Notes under the pieces: model-generated
The model's input: the letters and a program-made list of their open reading frames with translations, nothing else
The model's database searches: none
What the model was told of the DNA's origin: nothing
Position numbers and translations under genes: made by a program
Shown: piece by piece, positions 37,188 to 46,746 of the stretch
Layout: each line of letters starts with the position of its first letter
How positions within the stretch are numbered: position 1 is the first letter of the stretch
Source: an uncultured Verrucomicrobia subdivision 3 bacterium
Lineage (GTDB): Bacteria > Verrucomicrobiota > Verrucomicrobiia > Limisphaerales > UBA11358
Assembly (NCBI GenBank): GCA_903922735.1
Contig: CAIXUZ010000049.1
Location: 1 to 64,000 of the forward strand
Length of the DNA: 64,000 nt
Reading direction: 5' to 3'

Positions 37188-38165
37188 GTGCAAACAATAT
37201 TTGCAAAATCAGATGATGCGACCAATGGCGTCGCCGACCATTCCCAGCCCCATAATTTCACCACCGCTGCCCCCGGAGAAAATGGCCTGGGCAACCGCGC
37301 TCTGGTTGACGCATTGACCAACTCCCGCATCTATCGTGATTACGAACGCGCGTTCAGCGATTTAACCGGCCTGCCGGTCGCCTTGCAGCCGATTGAGACC
37401 TGGCAACTACCGCATCATGGCAAACGCAACGAGAACGCCTTCTGCTCCCTGATCTCCAAAAAAAGCCGCGCTTGCGCCGCCTGCCTACAGGTGCAGGAAC
37501 ACCTGTGCCAGCAGGCGACAAACGAACCGGAGACGGTGGTTTGCCCCGTCGGTTTGAGCGATAGCGCCGTGCCGGTGCGCATGAGCGACCGGTTGGTAGG
37601 CTTCCTGCAAATCGGCCAGGTATTCCGCAAGAAACCGACCGCCGCCCAGTTTGAAAAAGTCGTCAAATTGACCGCCAAATGGGGATTGGACGCCGACCGA
37701 GAAACGTTGCGCAACGCCTACTTTTCCGGCAAGGTCATTTCACAAAAAGAACACGATTCCGCCATCAAGCTCCTAACCATTTTTGCCCAGCATCTGGCAA
37801 TGCTGAGCAATCAGGTCTTCATCCAGCAGGAAAACTCCGAGCCGCCCGCCATCACCAAAGCGCGCGCCTACATCCACGAACACCAGACCGAGGAATTGTC
37901 GCTGGGGCAGGTGGCGAAATCCATCAACATGAGCAGTTATTACTTCTGCAAAATGTTCAAGAAGGTCACCGGCATCAACTTCACCGATTACGTCGCCCGC
38001 GTGCGGATTGAGAAGTCCAAAAATCTGCTCCTCAACCCCAACCTGCGCGTCAGCGAAATCGCCTTTGAAGTCGGATTCCAGTCGCTCACCCATTTCAACC
38101 GCGTGTTCAAAAAGATTCTGGGCCAGTCCCCCACCGACTACCGCGCCCAGCTGCTGGCGCACTAA
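37188..38165 (+). CDS. PocR-domain AraC family transcriptional regulator
   Basis: A 325-residue protein starting at GTG 37188. Residues about 45-205 form a PocR sensory domain: FSDLTGLPVALQP, the Cys-rich NAFCSLISKKSRACAACLQVQ, CPVGLSDSAVPVRMSDRLVGFLQIGQVF. The C-terminal ~100 residues are an AraC-type double helix-turn-helix (LSLGQVAKSINMSSYYFCKMFKKVTGINF, then LRVSEIAFEVGFQSLTHFNRVFKK). PocR domains are thought to bind small hydrocarbon-derived ligands. A target is not obvious; the two-component genes follow 100 bp downstream. Confidence 0.9.
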   Translation: MQTIFAKSDDATNGVADHSQPHNFTTAAPGENGLGNRALVDALTNSRIYRDYERAFSDLTGLPVALQPIETWQLPHHGKRNENAFCSLISKKSRACAACLQVQEHLCQQATNEPETVVCPVGLSDSAVPVRMSDRLVGFLQIGQVFRKKPTAAQFEKVVKLTAKWGLDADRETLRNAYFSGKVISQKEHDSAIKLLTIFAQHLAMLSNQVFIQQENSEPPAITKARAYIHEHQTEELSLGQVAKSINMSSYYFCKMFKKVTGINFTDYVARVRIEKSKNLLLNPNLRVSEIAFEVGFQSLTHFNRVFKKILGQSPTDYRAQLLAH

Positions 38166-38263
38166 CCCTCGCGCCCAAGTCCCGCCCCGGCGCCACTGGG
38201 GCAGTCGTTATTGATTCTGCAATTGGCATTGGCAGGGGCCGATTAATTTCCGATATTCCCGCG

Positions 38264-39319
38264 ATGCAAGGGATGAGGAAAAAATCAACAAACTCCCGCG
38301 CCCGCGTGGCGTCCGCCGTGCGCGACCGGGATGAGCGGCTGCGGGCCATCCTCGAAACCGCCGTCGAAGGCATCATCACGATTGACGAGCGCGGCATCAT
38401 CGAATCCTTCAATCCCGCCGCAGAAAAGATCTTCGGCTACCCGGCGGCTGAAATCATCGGCAAAAACGTCAGCCGGTTAATGCCAACGCCGCACCAACAA
38501 AAGCACGACGGCTATATCGAAAATTACCGGCGCACCGGCCACGCCAAAATCATCGGCATCGGCCGCGAAACCCTGGCGCAAAAGAAAGACGGCACGATTT
38601 TCCCCATCGACCTGTCCATCAGCGAGGTCAAGCTGAGCGACCGGCGCCGGTTTACCGGCTTCATCCGCGACATCACCGAACGAAAGCGGCTGGAAAAAGA
38701 GATCCTTGAAATCAGCGAACGCGAACAACGCCGGATCGGCCAGGATCTCCACGATGGTCTCTGCCAGCATCTCGCGGGAATTGAAATGTTGAGCCAGGTG
38801 CTCGCCCAAAAGCTGGCCGCCCAATCACGGCCCGCCGCCGCCCGCGCCCGTGAAATCGCCAAAGCTGTTCGCCAAGCCATCCGTGAAACCCGGCGACTGG
38901 CACGCGGGCTTTCACCGGTCACGCTGGAGGCCGACGGCTTGATGTCCGCCCTGGCGGAACTGGCTTTAAACACCGAAAAAATGTTCCGCGTGCGGTGCGA
39001 GTTCAACTGTCCCGACCCGGTGAAATCCGACAACCACGCGACCGCCACGCATTTGTTTCGCATCGCGCAGGAAGCCGTTTCCAACGCCATCAAACATGGG
39101 CGAGCCAAGACCATCGCCATCGAACTGCGCGAGGAAAACGAGCAAATCCATTTACGAATCAGCGACAACGGAAAGGGGTTCCCGAAAAAAAAATCCGGCC
39201 GCAACGGCATGGGATTGCGGATCATGCAGTCCCGCAGCAGCATGGTCAGCGGCACCCTGACCATCGAACCCAACCCCGGCGGCGGCACGATCGTCACCGG
39301 CAGCGCTCCCAAGCAATAA
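38264..39319 (+). CDS. PAS sensor histidine kinase (NarL/HisKA_3 type)
   Basis: A soluble 351-residue kinase. The PAS domain (about residues 25-145) is FixL-like (LRAILETAVEGIITIDERGI, FNPAAEKIFGY, QKHDGYIENYRRTGHAKIIGIGRE). The transmitter has the HisKA_3 motif REQRRIGQDLHDGLCQHLAGIEML with phospho-His in DLHDG. The C-terminal ATPase has LFRIAQEAVSNAIKHGRA and ISDNGKGFPKKKSGRNGMGLRIM. The haem-ligand His position of FixL cannot be confirmed by eye. It pairs with the response regulator six bases downstream. Confidence 0.92.
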   Translation: MQGMRKKSTNSRARVASAVRDRDERLRAILETAVEGIITIDERGIIESFNPAAEKIFGYPAAEIIGKNVSRLMPTPHQQKHDGYIENYRRTGHAKIIGIGRETLAQKKDGTIFPIDLSISEVKLSDRRRFTGFIRDITERKRLEKEILEISEREQRRIGQDLHDGLCQHLAGIEMLSQVLAQKLAAQSRPAAARAREIAKAVRQAIRETRRLARGLSPVTLEADGLMSALAELALNTEKMFRVRCEFNCPDPVKSDNHATATHLFRIAQEAVSNAIKHGRAKTIAIELREENEQIHLRISDNGKGFPKKKSGRNGMGLRIMQSRSSMVSGTLTIEPNPGGGTIVTGSAPKQ

Positions 39320-39325
39320 CTCTAT

Positions 39326-40003
39326 ATGCCCGCAAAAACGAAACCGACCGCCAAGCGCATTCTGATCGTGGACGATCATCCGATGATGCGCAATGGGCTG
39401 GCCCAGTTGATCGACAATGAACCCGACTTGAAGGCCATCGCCGAAGCCGACACCGCCCGACAGGCGATCGAAGCGGCGACCCGCCAGAAATTCGACCTCG
39501 CCCTGCTCGACCTGTCCCTGCCCGATAAAAACGGATTGGAACTCATCAAAGACCTCCGCGTGCTGCAGCCGGAACTGCCGCTGCTGGTGGTCTCGATGCA
39601 CGATGAAATGATTTATGCCGAACGCGTGCTGCGCGCCGGCGCCCGCGGCTACATCATGAAGCAGGAGGGCGGACAGAAATTTTTACGAGCCATCCGGCAA
39701 GTGCTCAGCGGACAAGTCTATGTCAGTGAAAAAATGGCGGCCCGAATCCTGGAAACCTTCTCCGGCCGGAGCGCCGCCGGATCCACCTCGCCAGTCAGCC
39801 AGCTGTCCGACCGCGAATTTGAAGTGTATCAACTCATCGGCCAGGGCGTCAGCACGCGGGATATTGCCGAGCGCCTGCATATAAGCGCCAAGACGGTGGA
39901 AGTGCACCGGGCGAACATCAAACACAAGCTGCACTTAAAGACCGCCTCCGAACTAGTGCGCCATGCCGTGCGCTGGGTGGACGCCCAAGCCCAAAAATCA
40001 TAA
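39326..40003 (+). CDS. LuxR/NarL-type response regulator
   Basis: A 225-residue regulator. Receiver domain: RILIVDDHPMMRNGLAQLI, phospho-acceptor Asp in LALLDLSLPDKNGLE, VVSMHDEMIYAERVLRAGARGYIMK. The C-terminal LuxR helix-turn-helix: LSDREFEVYQLIGQGVSTRDIAERLHISAKTVEVHRANIKHKL. It is cognate to the upstream HisKA_3 kinase, which classically pairs with this class. It probably activates nearby genes, possibly the acyl-CoA synthetase that follows. Confidence 0.93.
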   Translation: MPAKTKPTAKRILIVDDHPMMRNGLAQLIDNEPDLKAIAEADTARQAIEAATRQKFDLALLDLSLPDKNGLELIKDLRVLQPELPLLVVSMHDEMIYAERVLRAGARGYIMKQEGGQKFLRAIRQVLSGQVYVSEKMAARILETFSGRSAAGSTSPVSQLSDREFEVYQLIGQGVSTRDIAERLHISAKTVEVHRANIKHKLHLKTASELVRHAVRWVDAQAQKS

Positions 40004-40148
40004 CGGACGAACCCGCTCCGCACCCAGGCAGGCATGGGTTGCCGAAAAAATCACAATTATTGGTGATGATTTGCCAAAAGTAGAGAAGTTTGAAGTTTCT
40101 ACTACTGCCACCTTCTTTGTTGAACGAATTATTTAAGCCAACTTTATT

Positions 40149-42902
40149 ATGACTCCCATTTCAACCACCCCGCAAAAGCTCGAATCCGCCCACGACATCC
40201 TGCACCACACCACCCGGCGTCCGCTCGACCCGATTTTCTCGCCCAAGTCCGTGGCGGTCATCGGCGCGACGGAAACCATCGGGAGCGTGGGGCGGACGAT
40301 TCTTGACAACCTGATCAAGGGCGGATTCGCCGGCACGATTTACCCGGTGAATCCCAAACGCCCGACGGTCCTCGGTCTCCCGGCCTACACGAGCATCACC
40401 GCCGTTCCGCAAGCGCCCGACCTCGCCGTCATCATCACGCCGCCGGCGACCGTGCCGGGCATCATCAAGGATTGCGGCGCCAAAGGCGTCAAAGGCGTCA
40501 TCATTATTTCCGCCGGCTTCAAAGAAATCGGCCCCGTGGGCGTGGAACTGGAACGCCAGGTCCTCGAAGAAGCGACCAAGGCCGGCATCCGCATTGTCGG
40601 ACCGAATTGTTTGGGCGTGATGGTTCCCGGCTCAAAACTTAACGCCACCTTCGCCGCCGACATGGCGAAGGCGGGCAGCGTCGGATTCATCAGCCAGAGC
40701 GGCGCCCTCTGCACGGCGATTCTCGACTGGAGCTTGAAAGAAAACGTCGGCTTCAGCGCCTTCGTTTCGCTCGGCTCCATGCTCGACGTCGGCTGGGGCG
40801 ATTTGATTTCGCACCTCGGCGATGATCCGGCCACCAAGAGCATCGTCATCTACATGGAAAGCATCGGCGACGCGCGCTCCTTCCTATCCGCCGCGCGCGA
40901 AGTCGCCCTGACCAAGCCCATCATTGTCATCAAGCCCGGCCGCACCGACGCCGCCGCCAAAGCCGCCGCGTCCCATACCGGCTCGCTCACCGGCAGCGAT
41001 GAAGTCTTGCAGGCCGCCTTCCAGCGCGTCGGCGTCTTGCGCGTGGATTCCATCTCCGAACTGTTCGACATGGCGGAAGTGCTCGCCAAACAACCGCGCC
41101 CGAAAGGCCCGCGCCTGACCATCGTCACCAATGCCGGCGGCCCCAGCGTCATCGCCACCGACATGCTGATCGGCAGCGGCGCGCAGCTCGCCGAGCTTTC
41201 GGCGGAAACCATGGAAGCGTTCAACAAAATCCTCCCGCCCACCTGGAGCCACAACAATCCCGTGGACATCATCGGCGACGCCAAGCCGGAGCTTTACGCC
41301 AAGTCCCTCGAAATCGCCGCCAAGGATCCCAACACCGACGGCATGCTCGTCATCCTCACCCCGCAGGCGATGACCGACCCGACCGCCACGGCCGAATGTC
41401 TCAAGGCCTACGCGCACATCCCCAACAAGCCCGTCATCGCGAGTTGGATGGGCGCCGACATCGTCGCCAAGGGCGAGGACATCCTCAACGCCGCGAACAT
41501 CCCCACCTTCAAGTATCCCGACCGCGCCGCCAAGGCGTTCTACTACATGTGGAACTCCAGCGAAAATCTCCGCCAGCTTTACGAAACCCCGGCCGCGGCG
41601 CCCGATGATGAACGCGGCGAAATCGACCGCGAGAAAGCCTCCGCCATCATCAACGAAGTCCGCAAATCCGGCCGCACCCTGCTCACGGAATTCGAATCCA
41701 AGAAGCTCCTCGCCGCCTACGGCATCCCGACCGTCGAGACGCACATCGCCACCACCGAGAGCGACGCCGTCAAACAAGCCGCGCGCCTCGGCTTCCCCGT
41801 GGTGCTGAAGCTGCACTCCGAAACCATCACGCACAAGACCGACGTCGGCGGCGTGCAATTGAATCTCCGCACCGCCTCCGCCGTGCGCCAGGCCTACAAG
41901 TCCATCGAAAGCTCCTGCGCCAAGAAGGTCGGCAAGGAACATTTCCAAGGCGTCACCGTGCAGCCCATGATCAAGCTGGACGGCTACGAAATCATCATCG
42001 GCAGCAGCATTGACCCGCAGTTCGGACCCGTATTGCTTTTCGGCACCGGCGGCCAGCTGGTGGAAGTGTTCAAGGACCGCGCGCTCGGCCTGCCGCCGCT
42101 CAACGCCACGCTCGCCCGCCGCATGATGGAGCGCACCAAGATCTACACCGCGCTCAAGGGCGTGCGCGGCCGCAAGGCGACCAACCTCGCCGCCATCGAG
42201 CAGCTCCTCGTGCGCTTCAGCCAGCTCGTCGTCGAACAGCCGTGGATCGCGGAAATCGACATCAATCCCCTGCTCGTCTCCGCCGAACGCATCTTCGCGC
42301 TCGACGGCCGCGTCGTCCTGCATCCGCTGAACACGCCGGAAGACAAGCTGCCCAAGTCCGCCATCCGCCCGTATCCGAACCAATACGCCACGCCGTGGAA
42401 ATTGAAGAACAAGGCGCCGCTCTTCATCCGCCCCATCAAGCCCGAAGACGAACCGATGATGGTAAAATTCCACGAAACGCTGTCCGAAGAGAGCGTTTAC
42501 AACCGCTATTTTAGCGCGCTGAAACTCTCGCAGCGCATCACCCACGAACGGCTCCAGCGCATCTGCTTCAACGATTACGACCGGGAAATCGCGCTCGTCG
42601 CGGAATTGAAAGCCCCGAAAGGCGAGGAGAAGAAAATCCTCGGCGTGGGCCGCCTGAGCAAACAGCACGGCCGCAGCGAGGCGGAATTCGCCGTCCTCGT
42701 CAACGACCACTGGCACGATCAAGGCCTCGGCAGCGAACTCCTCCGCCGCCTCATCGAAATCGGCCGGGTGGAAAAGCTCACGAAGATCTCCGGCCAGATC
42801 CTCGCGGAAAATCACGCCATGCAGCACATCTGCCGCAAGACCGGATTCAAAGTCGTCCACGACTCTGAAAGCAACATCTTCAACGCCAGCTACACCTACT
42901 GA
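40149..42902 (+). CDS. ADP-forming acyl-CoA synthetase fused to GNAT domain
   Basis: A 917-residue protein of the acetate-CoA ligase (ADP-forming) / Pat family. The N-terminal CoA-binding and succinyl-CoA-ligase-like domains (about 20-475: [32 protein letters not shown]) contain the conserved His of [13 protein letters not shown]. The ATP-grasp domain (about 500-710) has [14 protein letters not shown] with its conserved His. The C-terminal ~160 residues are a GNAT acetyltransferase ([35 protein letters not shown]). Both histidines needed for phosphoryl relay are kept; some Pat-type lysine acetyltransferases are reported to have lost theirs. Acetate/ATP formation is therefore plausible in addition to protein acetylation. 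Confidence 0.88.
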   Translation: MTPISTTPQKLESAHDILHHTTRRPLDPIFSPKSVAVIGATETIGSVGRTILDNLIKGGFAGTIYPVNPKRPTVLGLPAYTSITAVPQAPDLAVIITPPATVPGIIKDCGAKGVKGVIIISAGFKEIGPVGVELERQVLEEATKAGIRIVGPNCLGVMVPGSKLNATFAADMAKAGSVGFISQSGALCTAILDWSLKENVGFSAFVSLGSMLDVGWGDLISHLGDDPATKSIVIYMESIGDARSFLSAAREVALTKPIIVIKPGRTDAAAKAAASHTGSLTGSDEVLQAAFQRVGVLRVDSISELFDMAEVLAKQPRPKGPRLTIVTNAGGPSVIATDMLIGSGAQLAELSAETMEAFNKILPPTWSHNNPVDIIGDAKPELYAKSLEIAAKDPNTDGMLVILTPQAMTDPTATAECLKAYAHIPNKPVIASWMGADIVAKGEDILNAANIPTFKYPDRAAKAFYYMWNSSENLRQLYETPAAAPDDERGEIDREKASAIINEVRKSGRTLLTEFESKKLLAAYGIPTVETHIATTESDAVKQAARLGFPVVLKLHSETITHKTDVGGVQLNLRTASAVRQAYKSIESSCAKKVGKEHFQGVTVQPMIKLDGYEIIIGSSIDPQFGPVLLFGTGGQLVEVFKDRALGLPPLNATLARRMMERTKIYTALKGVRGRKATNLAAIEQLLVRFSQLVVEQPWIAEIDINPLLVSAERIFALDGRVVLHPLNTPEDKLPKSAIRPYPNQYATPWKLKNKAPLFIRPIKPEDEPMMVKFHETLSEESVYNRYFSALKLSQRITHERLQRICFNDYDREIALVAELKAPKGEEKKILGVGRLSKQHGRSEAEFAVLVNDHWHDQGLGSELLRRLIEIGRVEKLTKISGQILAENHAMQHICRKTGFKVVHDSESNIFNASYTY

Positions 42903-42930
42903 GCCGGCGATCCATCGGACTACACCAAAG

Positions 42931-42960
42931 CCCGCGACCTTGTGTCGCGGGTTTTGTTTT
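42931..42960 (+). terminator. Rho-independent terminator after the acyl-CoA synthetase
   Basis: The stem CCCGCGAC / GTCGCGGG with a 5-nt loop is followed by TTTTGTTTT, 29 bp after the stop codon. Confidence 0.88.
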
Positions 42961-43100
42961 ACCTGCCCCGATTGTGAACATTCACCACGACCAAGTGCCA
43001 TCAGACATTAGCTCCGGCAGCGGACTGTTTGCAATATTTGGTGGCGACGAAGACACGAAGTGTCGTCACGAAGAAGTTAAGGGGTTTTTAACAGATTACG

Positions 43101-44375
43101 TCAGTGGGCGTTGATGCGGTAAAACTTCCTGCCGCCGGCGCCGCCGGTCTGGCTGCCATCATCCGACCAGGTGGCCATGCCGTCTTTGATGCTGAATAGC
43201 GGATTAGTCACGGTCAGCCAACTGATCAGGTTGGTGGAATAATCAATCCCGTTGGTGATCCCGGTTTCAGCGCCAAACACCACGCTGAACACCTGATTGC
43301 TCACGGATTGGCTCACGACGATGGGCGGCGTGGCCACGACTTGTGGCAGCCTGATGGAATAATCCGTGTCGTAGGCAAACCCGCTGTTGTCCGATCCGCC
43401 AGTCGAAAATATGGATGTCTCGGTTACTGCGACACCATTTTGGAATTGAATCTGCGGTAGGAGTGGACCCGTGATCCAAGTGCCCAATGTCCCATCCGCC
43501 TGCACAGGAGCATAGAAATAAGACCTCGTTGGGCCGGAGCCATTAAAGCCACCAATCGAAAAAACATGGCCTCCAGAGGCAACCACACCGTGCATAGATT
43601 CCGGCTGCGGGAGCGGTGTGGTGGAATGCCAAGCAGAAAGAGTCCCATTTGCGTTGATCTTGGCATAGTAAACATTGCTCGTAACCTGAGATGCGATGTT
43701 GAACGCACCACTGACCAGATACAAGTAGCCGTTGGCAGCGGATGCATGATAAACCGTGGCGGCTGGAAGAGGCGTCAGGGCCGTCCAAGCAGAAAGGCTT
43801 CCGTCGGCAAGGACTCTTGCCGAATAGACCGTGGCATAATCTGTCGCATAACCGTTCGGTTCATCGTAGCCGCCGATGACAAAGATGATATTGTTCCAGA
43901 CGGCGGCACTTGCATACACACGGGGGGATGGCAGGGATCGGGCTGACTTCCAAGTGTCGAGACTCCCATCGGGCTTAATTTTGGCAACATAAACCACATT
44001 TGTGATGATGAGTCCGTTCGCATCAGTGTAATGATAGCCACCGAGAACATAGAGGTAGCTGCTTGTGGCCACCTCGCAATGGAAAGACACGGCTTCCGGG
44101 AGTGGAGACGTTGCAGTCCATACTCCAGCCGTGCCATTGTTGACGCGGGAGTAAAAGCAGTTGACGCCAGCATAAAATCCGTTTTGGTTGGCAGTGCCGC
44201 CGGTTTGATAGAGAAAGGGCGATGAATATGCGAGGGCGTGGCTATTATAGCCGTCGGGCAATGATGTCGTCGCCGTCCATGAAGTGGGACCAGCCGAGAC
44301 GCGAGCCACCGCCAGCCAGAAAAAGAAGATAACGTATCTGCTACGTCGCAGACGATCTCGGAAATCAGACATCAT
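43101..44375 (-). CDS. Secreted kelch-type beta-propeller protein
   Basis: A 424-residue protein with a Sec signal (RRSRYVIFFFWLAVARVSAG). The mature part holds about six kelch-like blades with repeated ...W....LP....HA.....G.LY..GG patterns (LYVLGGYHYTD, IFVIGGYDEPN, GHVFSIGGFNGSG). Between blades are D/NGTL..W linkers (KPDGSLDTW, LADGSLSAW, NANGTLSAW, QADGTLGTW). The C-terminal ~70 residues form a beta domain (GIDYSTNLISWLTVTNPLF, then GGRKFYRI) seen in many secreted Verrucomicrobiota proteins, perhaps for sorting or adhesion. Ligand unknown. Confidence 0.8.
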   Translation of the reverse strand: MMSDFRDRLRRSRYVIFFFWLAVARVSAGPTSWTATTSLPDGYNSHALAYSSPFLYQTGGTANQNGFYAGVNCFYSRVNNGTAGVWTATSPLPEAVSFHCEVATSSYLYVLGGYHYTDANGLIITNVVYVAKIKPDGSLDTWKSARSLPSPRVYASAAVWNNIIFVIGGYDEPNGYATDYATVYSARVLADGSLSAWTALTPLPAATVYHASAANGYLYLVSGAFNIASQVTSNVYYAKINANGTLSAWHSTTPLPQPESMHGVVASGGHVFSIGGFNGSGPTRSYFYAPVQADGTLGTWITGPLLPQIQFQNGVAVTETSIFSTGGSDNSGFAYDTDYSIRLPQVVATPPIVVSQSVSNQVFSVVFGAETGITNGIDYSTNLISWLTVTNPLFSIKDGMATWSDDGSQTGGAGGRKFYRINAH

Positions 44376-44754
44376 GGATATGTCTCCATGAAATTGACGT
44401 CGTCAAAGTGACAGAACTTAATTTATCACATTCTAGCATCGCATGCTAACCTACCAAAACGAACCGGGTCGTCAACCGGCAAGCGAGTTTCCGGTTTTGT
44501 GAGAGTCGAGAGGCCGATGGCCTTTCGCGGCGGGGGTTGGGATGACGCAAATGAATGTCCATCCACTTCAGCGCCCATTACTCCCAGAAGTGGAAACCGA
44601 TTCTCCTTGCTTGGGGAGAAGGCCGGGATGAGGGAGGATAAAAACATTTCCTGTCAGACTTGATGCTTCACCGGAAGTTGGAGCAGCCGACGTCTGTCGG
44701 CTCCAATTAATTCCCCCGCATCAATATTTAGAATGTGCGGACTCACATTCGCTG
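44376..44754. other. Intergenic region with palindromic repeats
   Basis: No convincing gene. At 44601-44635 there is a hairpin-forming TTCTCC..GGGGAGAA element followed by GGCCGGGATGAGGGA, read in reverse a CTCATCCCGGCC...TCTCC repeat. Related elements occur at 4361-4385 and 47949-47981. AT-rich sequence at 44400-44450 is the probable promoter region of the kelch gene. Confidence 0.5.
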
Positions 44755-44832
44755 CAAAACCCCACAACCCCATCGGGCAGTGGCCTGATTCGCGCGAAGG
44801 GCGCGAAGAAGATAAAGGTAAAACTTTCCGCC
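44755..44832 (-). repeat. Module flank repeat, copy 2
   Basis: Nearly identical, in reverse complement, to 4271-4348. It lies 40 bp downstream of the second coiled-coil gene and marks the downstream limit of the duplicated module. Confidence 0.8.
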
Positions 44833-44872
44833 ATGGTGCCCCACCGGAAGGTGTGGCCGTGCGCAAGCACCT

Positions 44873-45328
44873 TCACGTCTCCGACATCACCCAGGCGGAG
44901 AACGGGCTCCACTGGCCGCCCACCCGGTAACGCATGGCCATCAGCGGAGCGACCCCGCCGTTACCGCCATGCTTCGTCCAAACTGTGCCGCCGTCCGTGC
45001 TGCCGGACAATACGGGGAGCAACGTGCAGTTGGACAAATCCTGATTGGGGTCGATGCCGCTGCTGACGGTGACGACACATTGCCACGCCTCCGGCGCGGC
45101 GGACACCAGGCTTTTGTCGATGCTCCCATCGGCGGAGGAACTCAGGTCGCTGCTGATCTCCGGCACCGACAGCGGGAAATGCGCCTGCAAACCGGCGATC
45201 TGGATTTGCTGGTCCGCGACTTGGGTTTGGAGCGCATCGATGAGCGCTTTGAGGCCGTTGAACTGGTTGCGCAATTCCGCCGCCACGATGGGCGCATGAT
45301 TCACGGGTAATGTCGGGTCGTATGGCAT
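44873..45328 (-). CDS. Coiled-coil protein paired with the FN3-like gene (copy 2)
   Basis: A 151-residue paralogue of the product of 3705-4202. N-terminal YDPTLPVNHAPIVAAELRNQFNGLKALID precedes a shorter coiled coil (about 15 residues fewer than copy 1, lacking the ISAQTTQINAQ part). The remaining ~115 residues are nearly identical to copy 1 (SSSADGSIDKSLV, GGVAPLMAMRYRVGG). The strong identity of the C-terminal domain against a variable coiled coil suggests recent duplication with loss or gain of helical repeats. Function not recognised. Confidence 0.7.
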   Translation of the reverse strand: MPYDPTLPVNHAPIVAAELRNQFNGLKALIDALQTQVADQQIQIAGLQAHFPLSVPEISSDLSSSADGSIDKSLVSAAPEAWQCVVTVSSGIDPNQDLSNCTLLPVLSGSTDGGTVWTKHGGNGGVAPLMAMRYRVGGQWSPFSAWVMSET

Positions 45329-45344
45329 AAATAATTAGTTATTG

Positions 45345-45435
45345 ATTGGTAGGGCGGGCAGTCCCCTGCCCGCCGCTGTTGTCAACAAACACGTTCTGGT
45401 TCACCACGACGGCGCGCAGGGGACTGCGCGCCCTA
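45345..45435. repeat. Inverted GC-rich intergenic repeat
   Basis: GGTAGGGCGGGCAGTCCCCT at 45350 and the inverted related GCGCAGGGGACTGCGCGCCC at 45415 flank about 45 bp. This GGGCG..AGTCCCCTG..CGCC motif is a common type of intergenic inverted repeat. It lies between the coiled-coil and FN3-like genes of module copy 2 only. Confidence 0.55.
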
Positions 45436-45475
45436 CTCTGATGCCGCACCGGAAGGTATGGCCCTACGCAAGTAG

Positions 45476-46192
45476 TCAGGGCACGATCTTCGTGGCCGGG
45501 TCGCTCCAGGCGCCATCATTCACCGGTTTCGGTGCCCGCGCTTTCACGCGGAACCACAGCTTCTGTCCGCTCGTCAGGTCCGTGAGGCTATACTTGCTGC
45601 CGCTGCACGAATCCACCAGCTTCCATTTGCTTGCATCGTTCGGGTCGGTGCTCATCTGCACCTGGTAATTCTTCGTGCCGCGCACCGGATCCCATTGCAA
45701 ATCCAGCCGCCCCTCGGCGTCGCCCGCCGTGATGGAGAGATTCTGCACCTGCGCCAGCGGCCCGATGGGCGCGGCGGACGCCTTGACGCTCATGCCTGCA
45801 CTTTCAATCTTCACCTTGTTGCCCTGGGTCACGTTGGACACATAATCCCCCAGCGAGGTGACGAGTCCACTCAACGTCGTGATGGCCGCGTCGCGGTCAT
45901 CCGTCGCCTGTTTGGCGGCTTGCGCCGCCGCTTTTTGCGCCGCCACTTTCGTCGTGGCCGTGGCCAAGGCCGTGCTGACTGAGGCCAGCGTCGGGTTCGG
46001 CGTGGTGAAATTCGCATTCCCCGTCATCGCCGTGATGATCTGGTCGGTCAGCGACAGGATTTCATCCGGCGTCATGCCGCCGAGTCCTAATTTGACTTTT
46101 GCCATTTTTTTTATCTCCAGTTGCGGCACGACCGGTTCATCATAATTAACGGATCCGTCATAAACGGATGCACTGTCATCATAATCAGCCAT
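45476..46192 (-). CDS. Fibronectin type III-like protein (copy 2 of the module)
   Basis: A 238-residue protein with the same architecture as the product of 2904-3617. A ~29-residue acidic leader (DYDDSASVYDGSVNYDEPVV) precedes an internal MAKVKLGLGG start at 46105. An alanine-rich helical half follows (STALATATTKVAAQKAAAQA). The C-terminus is an FN3 domain (VQNLSITAGDAEGRLDLQWDP, LTDLTSGQKLWFRVKARAP, GAWSDPATKIV). Sequence identity to copy 1 is low, unlike the coiled-coil partner, so the two genes of the module evolve at different rates. The true start (46192 or 46105) is not settled. Array C lies 186 bp upstream. Confidence 0.7.
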   Translation of the reverse strand: MADYDDSASVYDGSVNYDEPVVPQLEIKKMAKVKLGLGGMTPDEILSLTDQIITAMTGNANFTTPNPTLASVSTALATATTKVAAQKAAAQAAKQATDDRDAAITTLSGLVTSLGDYVSNVTQGNKVKIESAGMSVKASAAPIGPLAQVQNLSITAGDAEGRLDLQWDPVRGTKNYQVQMSTDPNDASKWKLVDSCSGSKYSLTDLTSGQKLWFRVKARAPKPVNDGAWSDPATKIVP

Positions 46193-46377
46193 ATCATGCC
46201 TCGTTTATTTTTGTTGCTGCTCCCGCCCGCCGGCCGCCAGGCCGACCAAGCCGGAAGAACTGATGACGGTTTTACCACAAGCCGACCCGGCCCAAATACG
46301 ATACTTTCCAAATCTTTTTATCGGGCTTGGGAAAATGATTTTTCAAGGCGGAAACGCGGCCCCCCCAGCTTCCCGCC

Positions 46378-46629
46378 GGCTTTCCCGGAACTGGAAACCG
46401 GTTTCCCGAGCTTGGAATACGACTTTCCTAAACTGGGAAACGGTTTCCCAAGATTGGGAAATGACTTCCCAAGACTGGGAAATGACTTCCCAAGACTGGG
46501 AAATGACTTCCCAAGACTGGGAAACGACTTCCCAAGACTGGGAAACGACTTCCCAAGACTGGGAAACGACTTCCCAAGACTGGGAAATGACTTCCCAAGA
46601 CTGGGAAACGATTTCCAAAAAGCAAAAAA
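46378..46629. repeat. 21-bp dyad tandem array C
   Basis: Twelve units in an exact 21-bp period; seven central units (46462-46608) differ only at TGAC/CGAC. Each unit has the dyad TTCCCA-AGAC-TGGGAA; the unit at 46444-46461 is a perfect 8-bp stem (TTTCCCAA-GA-TTGGGAAA). Outer units are degenerate on both sides, as expected if the array grew from its centre. It lies upstream of the FN3-like gene of module copy 2, matching array A at copy 1. Confidence 0.95.
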
Positions 46630-46746
46630 CCGTCGAATCAGACTGAAAACCAGCACTTTAGGCTAAAAAAGCGAAAAACGGGTGTTTTGGACGCATTTCC
46701 AACCCTCCGCCAGACGCCACGCGCGGGTTGGATGGGAAAGCCATCG

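Noticed and set aside
40884..43001. 705-codon minus-strand frame
   Set aside because: Antisense of the acyl-CoA synthetase; composition is skewed (G, R, H, V, E) and no motif is present.
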